Source of the DNA: an uncultured Sphingopyxis sp.
Lineage (GTDB): Bacteria; Pseudomonadota; Alphaproteobacteria; Sphingomonadales; Sphingomonadaceae
Length of the DNA stretch: 18,857 nt
Assembly: GCA_937957805.1 (NCBI GenBank)
Contig: CALFXW010000184.1
Coordinates: 1-18,857 of the forward strand
Direction: 5' to 3'
In this document: positions 1 through 6,061 of the stretch, in pieces
How positions within the stretch are numbered: position 1 is the stretch's first letter
Layout of the letters: each line of letters opens with the position of its first letter
The notes under the pieces: generated by a model
Seen by the model: the letters and a program-made list of their open reading frames with translations, nothing else
What the model was told of the DNA's origin: nothing
Databases searched by the model: none
Position numbers and translations under genes: made by a program

Positions 1-149
1 GGCTCAGGGGAAGACTTTCCCCGCCAAAAAACGCTTATTGTGCGCCAGCAATGCCCGTTGCGGTGGACGCCGGGTGGACGCCATGGCGCGAAGCACCTTA
101 AAGCGACCCTTGTGGAGTCACCTCAAGATATTGAATTGTTTAGGAAAAC

Positions 150-224
150 TGGAGCGGGCGAAGGGATTCGAACCCTCGACCCCAACCTTGGCAAGGTTGT
201 GCTCTACCCCTGAGCTACGCCCGC
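150..224 (-). tRNA. tRNA-Gly (anticodon GCC)
   Basis: Read on the minus strand, a full cloverleaf of 75 nt can be drawn: acceptor stem GCGGGCG/CGCCCGC, D arm GCTC/GAGC, anticodon stem CAACC/GGTTG around the loop TTGCCAA with anticodon GCC, T arm GAGGG/CCCTT around TTCGAAT, discriminator T, and an encoded CCA. The GCC anticodon reads GGC and GGU glycine codons. A short T-run follows the 3' end on the minus strand, but no clear hairpin terminator does. Confidence 0.98.
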
Positions 225-276
225 TCTGGCGCCAAATGGGGGGCAGGCGGTGCCGCACCCCATGGGAAGAGCCGCG

Positions 277-305
277 CATCTAAACGCGCCGCCCGCTTTG
301 GGCAA
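277..305 (-). promoter_or_regulatory. Candidate sigma70-type promoter of tRNA-Gly
   Basis: On the minus strand TTGCCC (305-300) and TAGATG (282-277) are separated by 17 bp, placing the start point about 45 nt upstream of the mature tRNA. The match to the consensus is partial, so this is a candidate only. The same gap holds a near-palindrome with CGCAAA/TTTGCG arms (307-328) and a perfect palindrome CCCCATATGGGG (377-388). Confidence 0.4.
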
Positions 306-471
306 GCGCAAAATTGCGATAATTTGCGTCGCTGTCCTTTTGCCGCACTTTGGGGCTTTGCAGCGCCGGTCATAGCCCCCATATGGGGATTTTCGGGGGC
401 AAAATGCGCGCCGGTCCGCCATGGGCGGCATGTGCGCCATGCCCCCTTTGCGATGCAAGAGGGCGAATATT

Positions 472-1383
472 GTGGCAAGTCTGGGCTTGAGTGCAGAGGA
501 AAAGGCAGCGGTTGAGGCTTTCCGGCAGGAGGTTGTCGAACCGTCGATGACCAGCCTCGTCATCCTTGATTTCTGGGCCGAATGGTGCGGCCCGTGCAAG
601 CAGTTGATGCCGGTGCTCGAAAAAGTCGCCGCCGAATATGCGGGCAAGGGCGTGACCTTGGCCAAGGTCAATGTCGATGAAAATGGCTTTATCGCCAGCC
701 AGTTTCGCGTGCAGTCGGTGCCCACCGTTTACGCGATTTTTCAGGGGCAGCCGGTCGCTGACCTGACCAATGCGCGCACGGAATCGCAGCTTAAGACATT
801 GCTCGACCAGATATTGCGCCAATTGCCGATTGCCGGTGCAGAGGCGGCGGCGGAACAACAGGTTGAACCCCTGCTCGCCATGGGTGAAGAAGTGCTGGCC
901 AGCGGGGATGGCGCGCGCGCGGCGGCGATTTTCGCGCAGATTCTGGAAATTGCACCGACCAGCGCGGCGGCGCATGCGGGCCTTGTCCGCGCGCATGTCG
1001 CGGCGGGGGATCTGGCGGCGGCGCACGGGGCGCTGAACGCCGTTCCCGCCGAGCTTGCCAAGGATGCAGCGATTGCGCAGGCGCGCAGTGCGCTGTCGCT
1101 GGCTGACAATGCGCCCCCGCCGTCCGAGTTGCTGGCGCTGCGTGCTGCGCTCCACGCCGACCCGGCGGATCATCAGGCGCGGCTCGACCTTGCGGCGGCG
1201 GAGGCGACAGCGGGGGATCGTGATGCGGCGGCGGATAATCTGTTCCACATCATCGCCGCCGATCGCGACTGGAATGATGGCGCGGCGCGCACCCGCCTCC
1301 TCTCCCTCCTCGAAGCGGTGGGGCTGGAGGATGGCTGGTCGCGCGCGCAGCGCCGCCGCCTGTCCGACCTGTTGTTTGGTTGA
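472..1383 (+). CDS. YbbN/CnoX-type thioredoxin with C-terminal TPR domain
   Basis: The 303-residue protein has an N-terminal thioredoxin fold with the active site WCGPC at about residues 38-42 and the cis-proline at about 84 (QSVPT). An Ala-rich helical region from about residue 125 to the end fits the TPR-like tail of YbbN/CnoX proteins. In that family the thioredoxin domain is joined to a chaperone-like TPR module that protects clients and works with GroEL or DnaK; this CxxC is intact, so it may also be redox active. No signal peptide is seen, so it is cytoplasmic. I chose the GTG at 472 because AAGAGGG (457-463) lies 8 nt upstream and the protein then starts MASLGLS, as I recall for sphingomonad homologues. 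An ATG at 421 would add 17 residues that look unrelated. Its stop overlaps the next start, so the two genes are translationally coupled. Confidence 0.9.
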   Translation: MASLGLSAEEKAAVEAFRQEVVEPSMTSLVILDFWAEWCGPCKQLMPVLEKVAAEYAGKGVTLAKVNVDENGFIASQFRVQSVPTVYAIFQGQPVADLTNARTESQLKTLLDQILRQLPIAGAEAAAEQQVEPLLAMGEEVLASGDGARAAAIFAQILEIAPTSAAAHAGLVRAHVAAGDLAAAHGALNAVPAELAKDAAIAQARSALSLADNAPPPSELLALRAALHADPADHQARLDLAAAEATAGDRDAAADNLFHIIAADRDWNDGAARTRLLSLLEAVGLEDGWSRAQRRRLSDLLFG

Positions 1384-2006
1384 TGACGGCGCGGCCGACC
1401 CCGTTATTTCCGCTGGCCGGGGCGATTTTGCTGCCCGGCATGTCCCTGCCGCTCCATATTTTTGAACCACGTTACCGCGCGATGGTCGGCCACGCGCTGG
1501 CGACCGACCGGCGTATCGGCATGGTGCAACCGCGCGATGCTGAGGCAAAGGTCGCGCGCCCCGCGCTCTATGATGTGGGGGGCATTGGCCGGATTGCCGA
1601 TGTCGAAGCGTTGGAGGATGGGCGCTATAATATATTGCTGGAGGGGGAGGGGCTGTTCCGTATCGCGCGCGAACTGGATGTCACGACCCCGTTTCGGCAG
1701 GCGCAGGTGGAGATGATCGGCGCGGGTGATGAAACGCCGCTCGCCCCCGCCGCGCGCGCCGCGCTGGAGGATGAGGCAAAACGCTTTACCATCTGGCTGG
1801 GTTATCGCGTTGATTGGGACGGGGTGGCGCAATTGGACGACGCCAGTTTCGTCAACGCGATTGCACAGGTCGCGCCCTTTGACCTGGCCGTCAAACAGGC
1901 ATTGCTGGAAGCACCCGGCATGGCCGCGCGCGCTGAACTGGAAATGCAGATGATGCGTTTCATGACCAGCCGCCGCGATGGTGGCGACCGGGTGACGCTG
2001 CAATAG
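1383..2006 (+). CDS. LON substrate-binding-domain (Lon N-terminal-like) protein
   Basis: This 207-residue protein matches stand-alone LON N-domain proteins (PF02190 type). It opens with PLFPLAGAILLPGMSLPLHI and FEPRYRAMV, then has the IGMVQP strand, the VGGIGRI segment (typically G-G-I-G-x-I), the DGRYNILLEG strand, and a helical C-terminal half ending in DRVTLQ. There is no AAA+ or Ser-Lys protease domain, so it is not Lon itself. It is probably a substrate or adaptor recognition module in the cytoplasm; the exact partner is unknown. The ATG at 1383 shares its A with the stop of the upstream thioredoxin gene (TGATG), indicating coupling; a TTG at 1380 is a weaker alternative. Only 16 bp separate its stop from the convergent gene that follows. 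Confidence 0.9.
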   Translation: MTARPTPLFPLAGAILLPGMSLPLHIFEPRYRAMVGHALATDRRIGMVQPRDAEAKVARPALYDVGGIGRIADVEALEDGRYNILLEGEGLFRIARELDVTTPFRQAQVEMIGAGDETPLAPAARAALEDEAKRFTIWLGYRVDWDGVAQLDDASFVNAIAQVAPFDLAVKQALLEAPGMAARAELEMQMMRFMTSRRDGGDRVTLQ

Positions 2007-2022
2007 CGGTGGCGCGCGAACG

Positions 2023-3291
2023 CTAAACCAGCGCGCCCGACAATAATTTGGGCAGATCGCCCCCCTCGCCGCGCGCTTCATCCATGAAAAAGCCCTTGAG
2101 CGGGTGCAGTTTCTGCACCCCCGCCATCCCCGCGCGCCGCAACAGCGATGCCCCCTTGCCGGGCACCCCGAACAGGCGGGTTAAAATGTCGGTGGCGGCG
2201 GCGACCGACAAATTGTCGAGCCCGCGCCAGCGGCTATAGCGTTCGAGCAATTGGGCATCGCCCAAATCCATGCCCAGCCGCGCCCCATCGACCAGAATCT
2301 CAACCAATGCCGCCACATCGCGCAGGCCAAGGTTGAAACCTTGCCCCGCTATCGGGTGGATGGCGTGCGCGCTGTCGCCAACCAATGCCATACGTTCAGC
2401 GGTTATTTGGGTTGCGCGTTGAAAGGACAGGGGGAAGAGCGCGCGGGGCGCAATCTCCTCCACCTCGCCCAAAATCCCGCCCATCAGCCGCAGCAATTCG
2501 GCGCGGTATCCGCGCGGGCCAAGCCGCATATAGGCAGGGGCATCGCTTTCATCCACCGACCAGACAAAGGCGCTGCGGTGGCGGCCGTCGGGCAGGTCAT
2601 TCAGCGGCAAAATGGCAAAGGGGCCGGATGGATAGAAAATCTCATAAGCGACATTTTCATGGCTCTCGGCATGGGCAAAGGCGCCGATCATCGCGCCATG
2701 ATGGTATGACCAGCGGGCGAGCGGGATGGCCGCTGCATCGCGCGTTGCGCTGCCCCGCCCCTCACACACCGCAATCAATGGCGCGCTGAGCCGGCTGCCA
2801 TCAGCCAGCGTCAGCGTCACGCGGTTCGGCCCGCGTTCGATATGCGCTGTGCGGGCCGGTGCGCGCAGGTCAATCGCATCGCAGGCCGCCACCCCCTCCG
2901 CCAAAGCGCGGCGCAGCTGGCGGTTTTCAAACATCACGCCCAGCGGTTCATCGCCCGCTGGCGCAAAATCAATCTCACCCGGTTGCAGCCCGTCCGAAAC
3001 CCAGATGCGCTCAATCGGGCATCCGTGCGCGCGCAAAGCGTCGCCCAGCCCAATGGCTTGCAGCATTTTCCATGGTGCGCTGGCAATCGCGCTTGCCCGA
3101 CCGTCAAAATGCGGGGCAAGGCTGGCGATGGGGTCGGCGGGATCGACCATGATGCTGGTTAGGCCGTGGCGCGCCAGCGCCAGCGCCAATACTTGCCCGA
3201 CCAGCCCGCCGCCCGAAATCAGCACATCGGCGGACGCATCGCGCCGCTCGCCGGTGGATGGTTGGGGTGAAGCTGCTGCGCGGGTGGGCAT
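2023..3291 (-). CDS. UbiH/UbiF/COQ6-family FAD-dependent monooxygenase
   Basis: The 422-residue protein is a class A flavin monooxygenase. The dinucleotide-binding motif GGGLVG lies at about residues 27-32 after strand ADVLIS. The second FAD motif, LVGDSAHAIHPIAGQGFN, begins near residue 303 and is the most diagnostic block. The C-terminus has the family-typical KGFFMDEARG and LPKLLSG. Members hydroxylate the ring of ubiquinone precursors; which position (C1, C5 or C6) cannot be told from sequence alone. ubiB and ubiE nearby fit this pathway. I start at the ATG at 3291 because a promoter candidate places transcription start near 3322, downstream of the in-frame ATG at 3330. The SD is weak (AGAGAA). 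It converges with the LON-domain gene and has no obvious partner upstream. Confidence 0.9.
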   Translation of the reverse strand: MPTRAAASPQPSTGERRDASADVLISGGGLVGQVLALALARHGLTSIMVDPADPIASLAPHFDGRASAIASAPWKMLQAIGLGDALRAHGCPIERIWVSDGLQPGEIDFAPAGDEPLGVMFENRQLRRALAEGVAACDAIDLRAPARTAHIERGPNRVTLTLADGSRLSAPLIAVCEGRGSATRDAAAIPLARWSYHHGAMIGAFAHAESHENVAYEIFYPSGPFAILPLNDLPDGRHRSAFVWSVDESDAPAYMRLGPRGYRAELLRLMGGILGEVEEIAPRALFPLSFQRATQITAERMALVGDSAHAIHPIAGQGFNLGLRDVAALVEILVDGARLGMDLGDAQLLERYSRWRGLDNLSVAAATDILTRLFGVPGKGASLLRRAGMAGVQKLHPLKGFFMDEARGEGGDLPKLLSGALV

Positions 3292-3328
3292 GGGTGGTTC
3301 TCTAAAGTGATTTCGAGTGAAATGGAAC

Positions 3329-3358
3329 ATTTTACGGCTCGGAAATCACGGCAAGCAA
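3329..3358 (-). promoter_or_regulatory. Candidate promoter of the UbiH-like gene
   Basis: On the minus strand TTGCTT (3358-3353) and TAAAAT (3334-3329) are separated by 18 bp. Transcription would start near 3322, leaving a leader of about 30 nt. A perfect TATAAT also occurs at 3391-3386, but its -35 position falls in the G/C palindrome and is poor. By-eye assignment. Confidence 0.45.
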
Positions 3359-3393
3359 GAAGGTCGAGATAGGAACGGATCAGAGATTATATC

Positions 3394-3429
3394 CCCCCTC
3401 CCGCATGCGGGAGGGGGTTAGGGGGTGGG
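3394..3429 (+). repeat. REP-like palindrome with G-quadruplex tail (left arm)
   Basis: Positions 3394-3417 are a perfect 24-bp palindrome (C5-T-CCCGC-AT-GCGGG-A-G5). Its right half runs into TTA-G5-T-G3, so 3409-3429 reads G3-A-G5-TTA-G5-T-G3, a canonical intramolecular G-quadruplex pattern with loops of 1, 3 and 1 nt. The hairpin and the quadruplex share the same G-runs and could not form at once. A related element lies in inverted orientation at 3628-3661. Confidence 0.8.
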
Positions 3430-3494
3430 TGTTTTCATGCTTGGGTGGGTGTTTTCATGCTTGGGTGGGTGTTTTCATGCTTGGGTGGGTGTTC
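3421..3494 (+). repeat. 20-bp G-rich tandem repeat array
   Basis: Three consecutive copies of TTGGGTGGGTGTTTTCATGC (3421-3440, 3441-3460, 3461-3480; the first starts GG in place of TT) are followed by a partial fourth copy ending about 3493. The unit seems to have grown from the GGGTGGG tail of the adjacent palindrome. The array has no spacers, so it is not CRISPR. Confidence 0.92.
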
Positions 3495-3522
3495 ATCAAA
3501 CTGGGGTGGGCATTGCGCCCGC

Positions 3523-3582
3523 TGGATTCCGGCCTTCGCCGGAATGACGGGGAGATATTTCGCCGGAATGACGGGGAGATAT
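3523..3582 (+). repeat. REP hairpin (GGATTCC...GGAATGA family) with 24-bp duplication
   Basis: ATTCCGGC (3526-3533) and GCCGGAAT (3538-3545) form a perfect 8-bp stem with a CTTC loop, set in the frame TGGAT...GAATGACGG seen in a widespread proteobacterial REP class. The right half plus flank (3535-3558) is repeated exactly at 3559-3582, a direct 24-bp tandem duplication. A diverged member of the same class is at 3847-3871. Confidence 0.85.
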
Positions 3583-3627
3583 AGGGGCGGATTACCGCGT
3601 CGCCTGCGCCTCCAAGCAATGACGATG

Positions 3628-3661
3628 CCCCCCCACCCAACCCTCCCCCAATGGGGGAGGG
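3628..3661 (-). repeat. REP-like palindrome with G-quadruplex tail (right, inverted arm)
   Basis: CCCTCCCCC (3641-3649) and GGGGGAGGG (3653-3661) form a perfect 9-bp stem. On the minus strand the G-run continues as G5-A-G3-TT-G3-T-G7 down to 3628, again a canonical G-quadruplex pattern. It mirrors 3394-3429 in the opposite orientation, so the two arms form a REPIN-like doublet about 270 bp long with other repeats nested between. Confidence 0.75.
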
Positions 3662-3684
3662 CCATGGTTGGCGTAATGCAACTT

Positions 3685-3710
3685 GCGCTCCGGCTTATGC
3701 AGGAGGTGCG
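3685..3710 (+). repeat. Degenerate REP related to the tandem repeat at the window end
   Basis: The core GCTCCGGCTTATGCAGGAGG (3687-3706) differs by one base from GCTCCGGCGTATGCAGGAGG near 18825-18844. It can fold as CTCC-x-GC/GC-x-GGAG around a 4-nt loop, the same architecture as the hairpin at 3721-3740. Confidence 0.7.
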
Positions 3711-3717
3711 TTTTTTC

Positions 3718-3795
3718 TGTGCTCCTGCGAAAGCAGGAGCCTAGTGAGGCACGGCAGAATCTTTCGTTCTAGGCCCCTGCTTTGGCAGGGGCACG
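3718..3795. repeat. REPIN: inverted pair of 27-bp REPs
   Basis: The left REP (3718-3744) contains GCTCCTGC-GAAA-GCAGGAGC followed by CTAG. The right REP (3769-3795) begins CTAG and contains GCCCCTGC-TTTG-GCAGGGGC. Reverse-complementing the right copy aligns it with the left over all 27 bp with four differences, two of which (T/C and A/G) are paired changes preserving the stem. This is the standard REPIN layout. No RAYT transposase gene is in the window. Confidence 0.85.
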
Positions 3796-3846
3796 ACCGC
3801 TTCGCGCCTCACTCGCGAAACAGGGATTAAACGCTATTTCAGCTGA

Positions 3847-3871
3847 TGGATCCCCGTTTGCACGGGAATGA
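3847..3871 (+). repeat. Second REP hairpin of the GGATnCC...GGAATGA family
   Basis: From GGAT to ATGA this element has the same 10+4+10 layout as the one at 3523, with stem CCCGT/ACGGG and loop TTGC in place of CCGGC/GCCGG and CTTC. The stem bases changed in a compensating way. It lies 24 bp beyond the stop of the dioxygenase gene and could stabilise or end that transcript, though it has no T-tract. Confidence 0.75.
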
Positions 3872-3895
3872 TGAATTGTGCACGCGTGATCCCAC

Positions 3896-5338
3896 CTAAT
3901 CCGCCACCCAATTGCCATGGAAACCGGGCGGGATGCGGTGGGGCAGGTGGATGGTCGCCACCGGATTTGCGGTGAAATTGCGCGCGGAAATTATCGCCAG
4001 CTCGCTGGCATCGTGGGCCGCGTCGATTACCAGCCCGACATACCAGCCATCCAGTTCATCCGCGCTGTCACCCGACGGCACAAAGACGAATTCGCCGGGG
4101 TGCCGGTGCGGGCCAAAGTCATGCACCTGTGTCTCGCCCGTGTGGAGGTCGTGGCGCAGCAGTTTTGTTTCGGTGAGGTCGAGGTTGACCGCGCCGTCCG
4201 CCATCGCCGCAACGGTGATGACATAGCGATATGGCTGGCCGGTCAACCGTTCGTCATAGCGCGGAAATTCCTGTGGCCGCGCATCGATGGTGCGCCGCGC
4301 CACTTTTTGCGCCGCCATATCGATCGTCCAGCGTTCAAACTGGCTCTTTTCACTATCGGGGCCAAAATTGCTGCGCGCGAACATTTTATCATGCGTCACC
4401 ACATCGACGATGATGTGGCCATTTGCATCGACAAAGGCGTTGGCGGGGTGGAACACATAGCAAGGGTCAATTTCGCACCAGATAATCTCTGCCCCCGGCG
4501 CATCGCGGCGCAGCACGCCGACGCGCGCTTTATGCTGCGCGTTCCATGCATAGGGAAAGGGATATCCAGCGACCAGTTTTGCCATGGAAAAGGTAACGGG
4601 CAGGTCGAAAACCAGCACATGGTCGCGGGTGATGGCACAATCATGGATGGATGGGCCATGCTGCACCGATATGGCTTCTTCGCGGATTACGCGGGCATTT
4701 TCATCGACCACGACATGCCAGACGCGGTCCATCACATCGCCCCTGTAACAAATGGCGTGGTAGGTGCGGGTGGCGGGGCAGAAATGCGGGTGCGCGCTGA
4801 ACGCATGGTGGAGCGTGCCATCAAAATCGCTGTGTGTGATGGTTTCCAATTCGCGCGACAGTTCAACCGGCATGCCGCCAGCCTCCACAATCGCGAAATT
4901 GCGCGCGCCAATGCCGATGACATTGGTGTTGGGCGCATCATTTCTGTCCGCCCGGTGCCCGGGGGGGAGGGGGATGGACAGATGCGCGCATGCTTCGCGC
5001 CCCTTGACCCAGCGCGCATGATACCAAGCTGCCTCGCCATCTGAAATGGCGATGCCATGCACCATCCCCGCGCCGACAAACCAATGGTAGGATGCGGGGT
5101 CGGGCGGCAGCGCCGGGTTGGGGCCGTTGCGCAGATAGCGCCCGCTCAGCGCGGGCGGAATGGTGCCGGTAACGCGCAGCGCATCGAGCGTGATTTCCGC
5201 GCTGAGCGGTTTGTGGATGCCGGTCAGATAGGGGTGGCCGCCGTCGGGCGCCTTCAGCCGTTTGCGGTTGATGGTGGCAAGGCCGTTCAGCCCCTTGCCG
5301 ACGAGATGGCGGATGCCATCCTCCATTTTGCTGGCCAT
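3896..5338 (-). CDS. Carotenoid oxygenase family (RPE65/CCD/lignostilbene dioxygenase-like) non-haem iron enzyme
   Basis: The 480-residue protein has the usual length of bacterial carotenoid-cleavage or stilbene-cleavage dioxygenases. All four expected iron-ligand histidines are present: H183 (SAHPHF), H232 (SIHDCAIT), H297 (VFHPANAF) and H474 (PPGFHGNWV). The N-terminal GRYLRNGPNP and the block PGEFVFVP (about 414-421) are also family-typical. Such enzymes split an alkene C=C bond with O2 to give two carbonyls; the substrate (carotenoid, apocarotenoid or lignin-type stilbene) cannot be read from the sequence, and sphingomonads are known for both kinds. No signal peptide is seen. I start at 5338 because GAGGAG (5351-5346) lies 7 nt upstream; longer in-frame extensions look non-coding. 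A TetR gene starts 90 bp away in the opposite direction and probably controls it. Confidence 0.92.
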   Translation of the reverse strand: MASKMEDGIRHLVGKGLNGLATINRKRLKAPDGGHPYLTGIHKPLSAEITLDALRVTGTIPPALSGRYLRNGPNPALPPDPASYHWFVGAGMVHGIAISDGEAAWYHARWVKGREACAHLSIPLPPGHRADRNDAPNTNVIGIGARNFAIVEAGGMPVELSRELETITHSDFDGTLHHAFSAHPHFCPATRTYHAICYRGDVMDRVWHVVVDENARVIREEAISVQHGPSIHDCAITRDHVLVFDLPVTFSMAKLVAGYPFPYAWNAQHKARVGVLRRDAPGAEIIWCEIDPCYVFHPANAFVDANGHIIVDVVTHDKMFARSNFGPDSEKSQFERWTIDMAAQKVARRTIDARPQEFPRYDERLTGQPYRYVITVAAMADGAVNLDLTETKLLRHDLHTGETQVHDFGPHRHPGEFVFVPSGDSADELDGWYVGLVIDAAHDASELAIISARNFTANPVATIHLPHRIPPGFHGNWVAD

Positions 5339-5345
5339 TGGTCGT

Positions 5346-5351
5346 CTCCTC
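5346..5351 (-). promoter_or_regulatory. Strong Shine-Dalgarno site deciding the dioxygenase start
   Basis: GAGGAG on the minus strand ends 7 nt before the ATG at 5338. It is one of the stronger SD sequences in the window and selects this start over the upstream in-frame ATG. Confidence 0.75.
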
Positions 5352-5411
5352 ATCGCGCTTGGCCGGTGCGTGCGGGGGGGGCGCGCACGGGGCTGGTCAA
5401 GGCGGCTTTTT

Positions 5412-5430
5412 ATGTTTACATCATTAACAT
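5412..5430. promoter_or_regulatory. Candidate TetR operator between dioxygenase and regulator genes
   Basis: An A/T-rich island in an otherwise G/C-rich 90-bp divergent gap holds an imperfect dyad: ATGTT (5412-5416) and AACAT (5426-5430), with a further matching A/T pair inside, centred on 5421. A 19-bp dyad is a typical TetR-dimer site size. Its right end overlaps the proposed ATG of the regulator, so binding could block both genes. Inference from position and symmetry only. Confidence 0.4.
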
Positions 5431-6061
5431 GGGCCAAAATGATAACAGTGTCAACATCGAAGAAACGCTGAAAAACCGTGCGTCCTATCATCATGGGGAT
5501 TTGCGGCCCGCCCTGATTGTGGCGGGGCTGGCGGCGCTCGATTCGCAGCAAAGCGCGGATATGCTCTCGCTGCGGGCATTGGCGCGCGAAACTGGCGTCA
5601 GCGCGACCGCCGTCTATCGCCATTTCCCGGACAAGGCGGCGCTGCTCACCGCGCTGTCGCTGGCGGGTTTGGATGCGATGGCCGCCGCGCAGGATGTCGC
5701 CGCTTCGGCAGCCGGGGCTGGCGGTGCGCGGGCGCGTTTTTGCGCGAGCGGGGCTGCCTATGTGCGCTTTGCGCTGGCGCACCCGGCGCTGTTTCGCCTG
5801 ATGTGGCGGCAGGATGTGGCGTGCGACCCGCTGGCCCAACCGATAGAGGCCAACCACCCCGCCATGGCCGCTTTACGGCGCGGGATTGATGCATTGCTGC
5901 CCGATGCGGCGGGCCTTGCGGAGCGGCGCGCCGCCGCGCTCGCCGCATGGGCGCTGGTGCATGGCCTGTCGATGCTGGCGCTCGACGGGCAGATCAACCT
6001 TGCCGACAGCGAAATTGACGCGGTGGTTGCCGGCCATTTCGACCGGCAAATGCGCGGTTAA
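5429..6061 (+). CDS. TetR/AcrR-family transcriptional regulator
   Basis: The 210-residue protein has the N-terminal YHHGDLRPALI helix and a helix-turn-helix at about residues 47-68 (LSLRALARETGVSATAVYRHF), ending in the family hallmark AVYRHFPDK. The C-terminal part (AYVRFALAHPALFRLMW, and a long Ala-rich helical end) resembles the WHG-type ligand-binding domain of one TetR subfamily, usually a repressor released by a small molecule. It is divergent from the dioxygenase gene and is its most likely regulator; the inducer may be that enzyme's substrate or product. No good SD precedes the ATG at 5429. A GTG at 5366 is in frame but would add a non-homologous-looking leader. The stop overlaps the convergent MAPEG gene's stop by three bases. 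Confidence 0.9.
   Translation: MGQNDNSVNIEETLKNRASYHHGDLRPALIVAGLAALDSQQSADMLSLRALARETGVSATAVYRHFPDKAALLTALSLAGLDAMAAAQDVAASAAGAGGARARFCASGAAYVRFALAHPALFRLMWRQDVACDPLAQPIEANHPAMAALRRGIDALLPDAAGLAERRAAALAAWALVHGLSMLALDGQINLADSEIDAVVAGHFDRQMRG

Larger units (their letters stand above)
3292..3895. other. Gene-free gap filled with nested short repeats
   Basis: About 600 bp lie between the UbiH-like gene and the dioxygenase gene with no credible gene. In order it holds the UbiH-like promoter (3329-3358), a palindrome with a G-rich tail (3394-3429), a 20-bp tandem array (3421-3494), a REP hairpin (3523-3550) whose right half is duplicated in tandem (3535-3582), an inverted copy of the first palindrome (3628-3661), a degenerate REP (3685-3710), an inverted REP pair (3718-3795), a small inverted repeat TTCGCG/CGCGAA (3801-3819), and a second copy of the 3523 hairpin family (3847-3871). 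Open frames across it are repeat-derived. Confidence 0.85.

Noticed and set aside
7..22. GGGGAA-GACT-TTCCCC hairpin at the window start as the tRNA terminator.
   Set aside because: It lies 128 bp beyond the tRNA 3' end and has no T-run after it in the minus-strand direction.
370..1548. A 392-codon minus-strand open frame opposite the thioredoxin and LON-domain genes.
   Set aside because: It spans two good plus-strand genes and is Arg-rich low-complexity translation.
3421..3494. Possible CRISPR array.
   Set aside because: The 20-bp copies are directly abutting with no spacers, and there are no cas genes in the window.
3445..3744. A 99-codon open frame across the 3.4-3.7 kb gap.
   Set aside because: It is translated through tandem repeats and REP hairpins and has no SD or recognisable domain.
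3917..5044. A 375-codon plus-strand open frame opposite the dioxygenase gene.
   Set aside because: It is the antisense shadow of a protein with all four iron-ligand histidines; its own sequence shows no family motif or SD.
5366..5428. Upstream in-frame GTG start for the TetR gene at 5366.
   Set aside because: No SD precedes it, and it would add a stretch unlike TetR N-termini and consume the divergent control region. The ATG at 5429 also lacks an SD, so some doubt remains.
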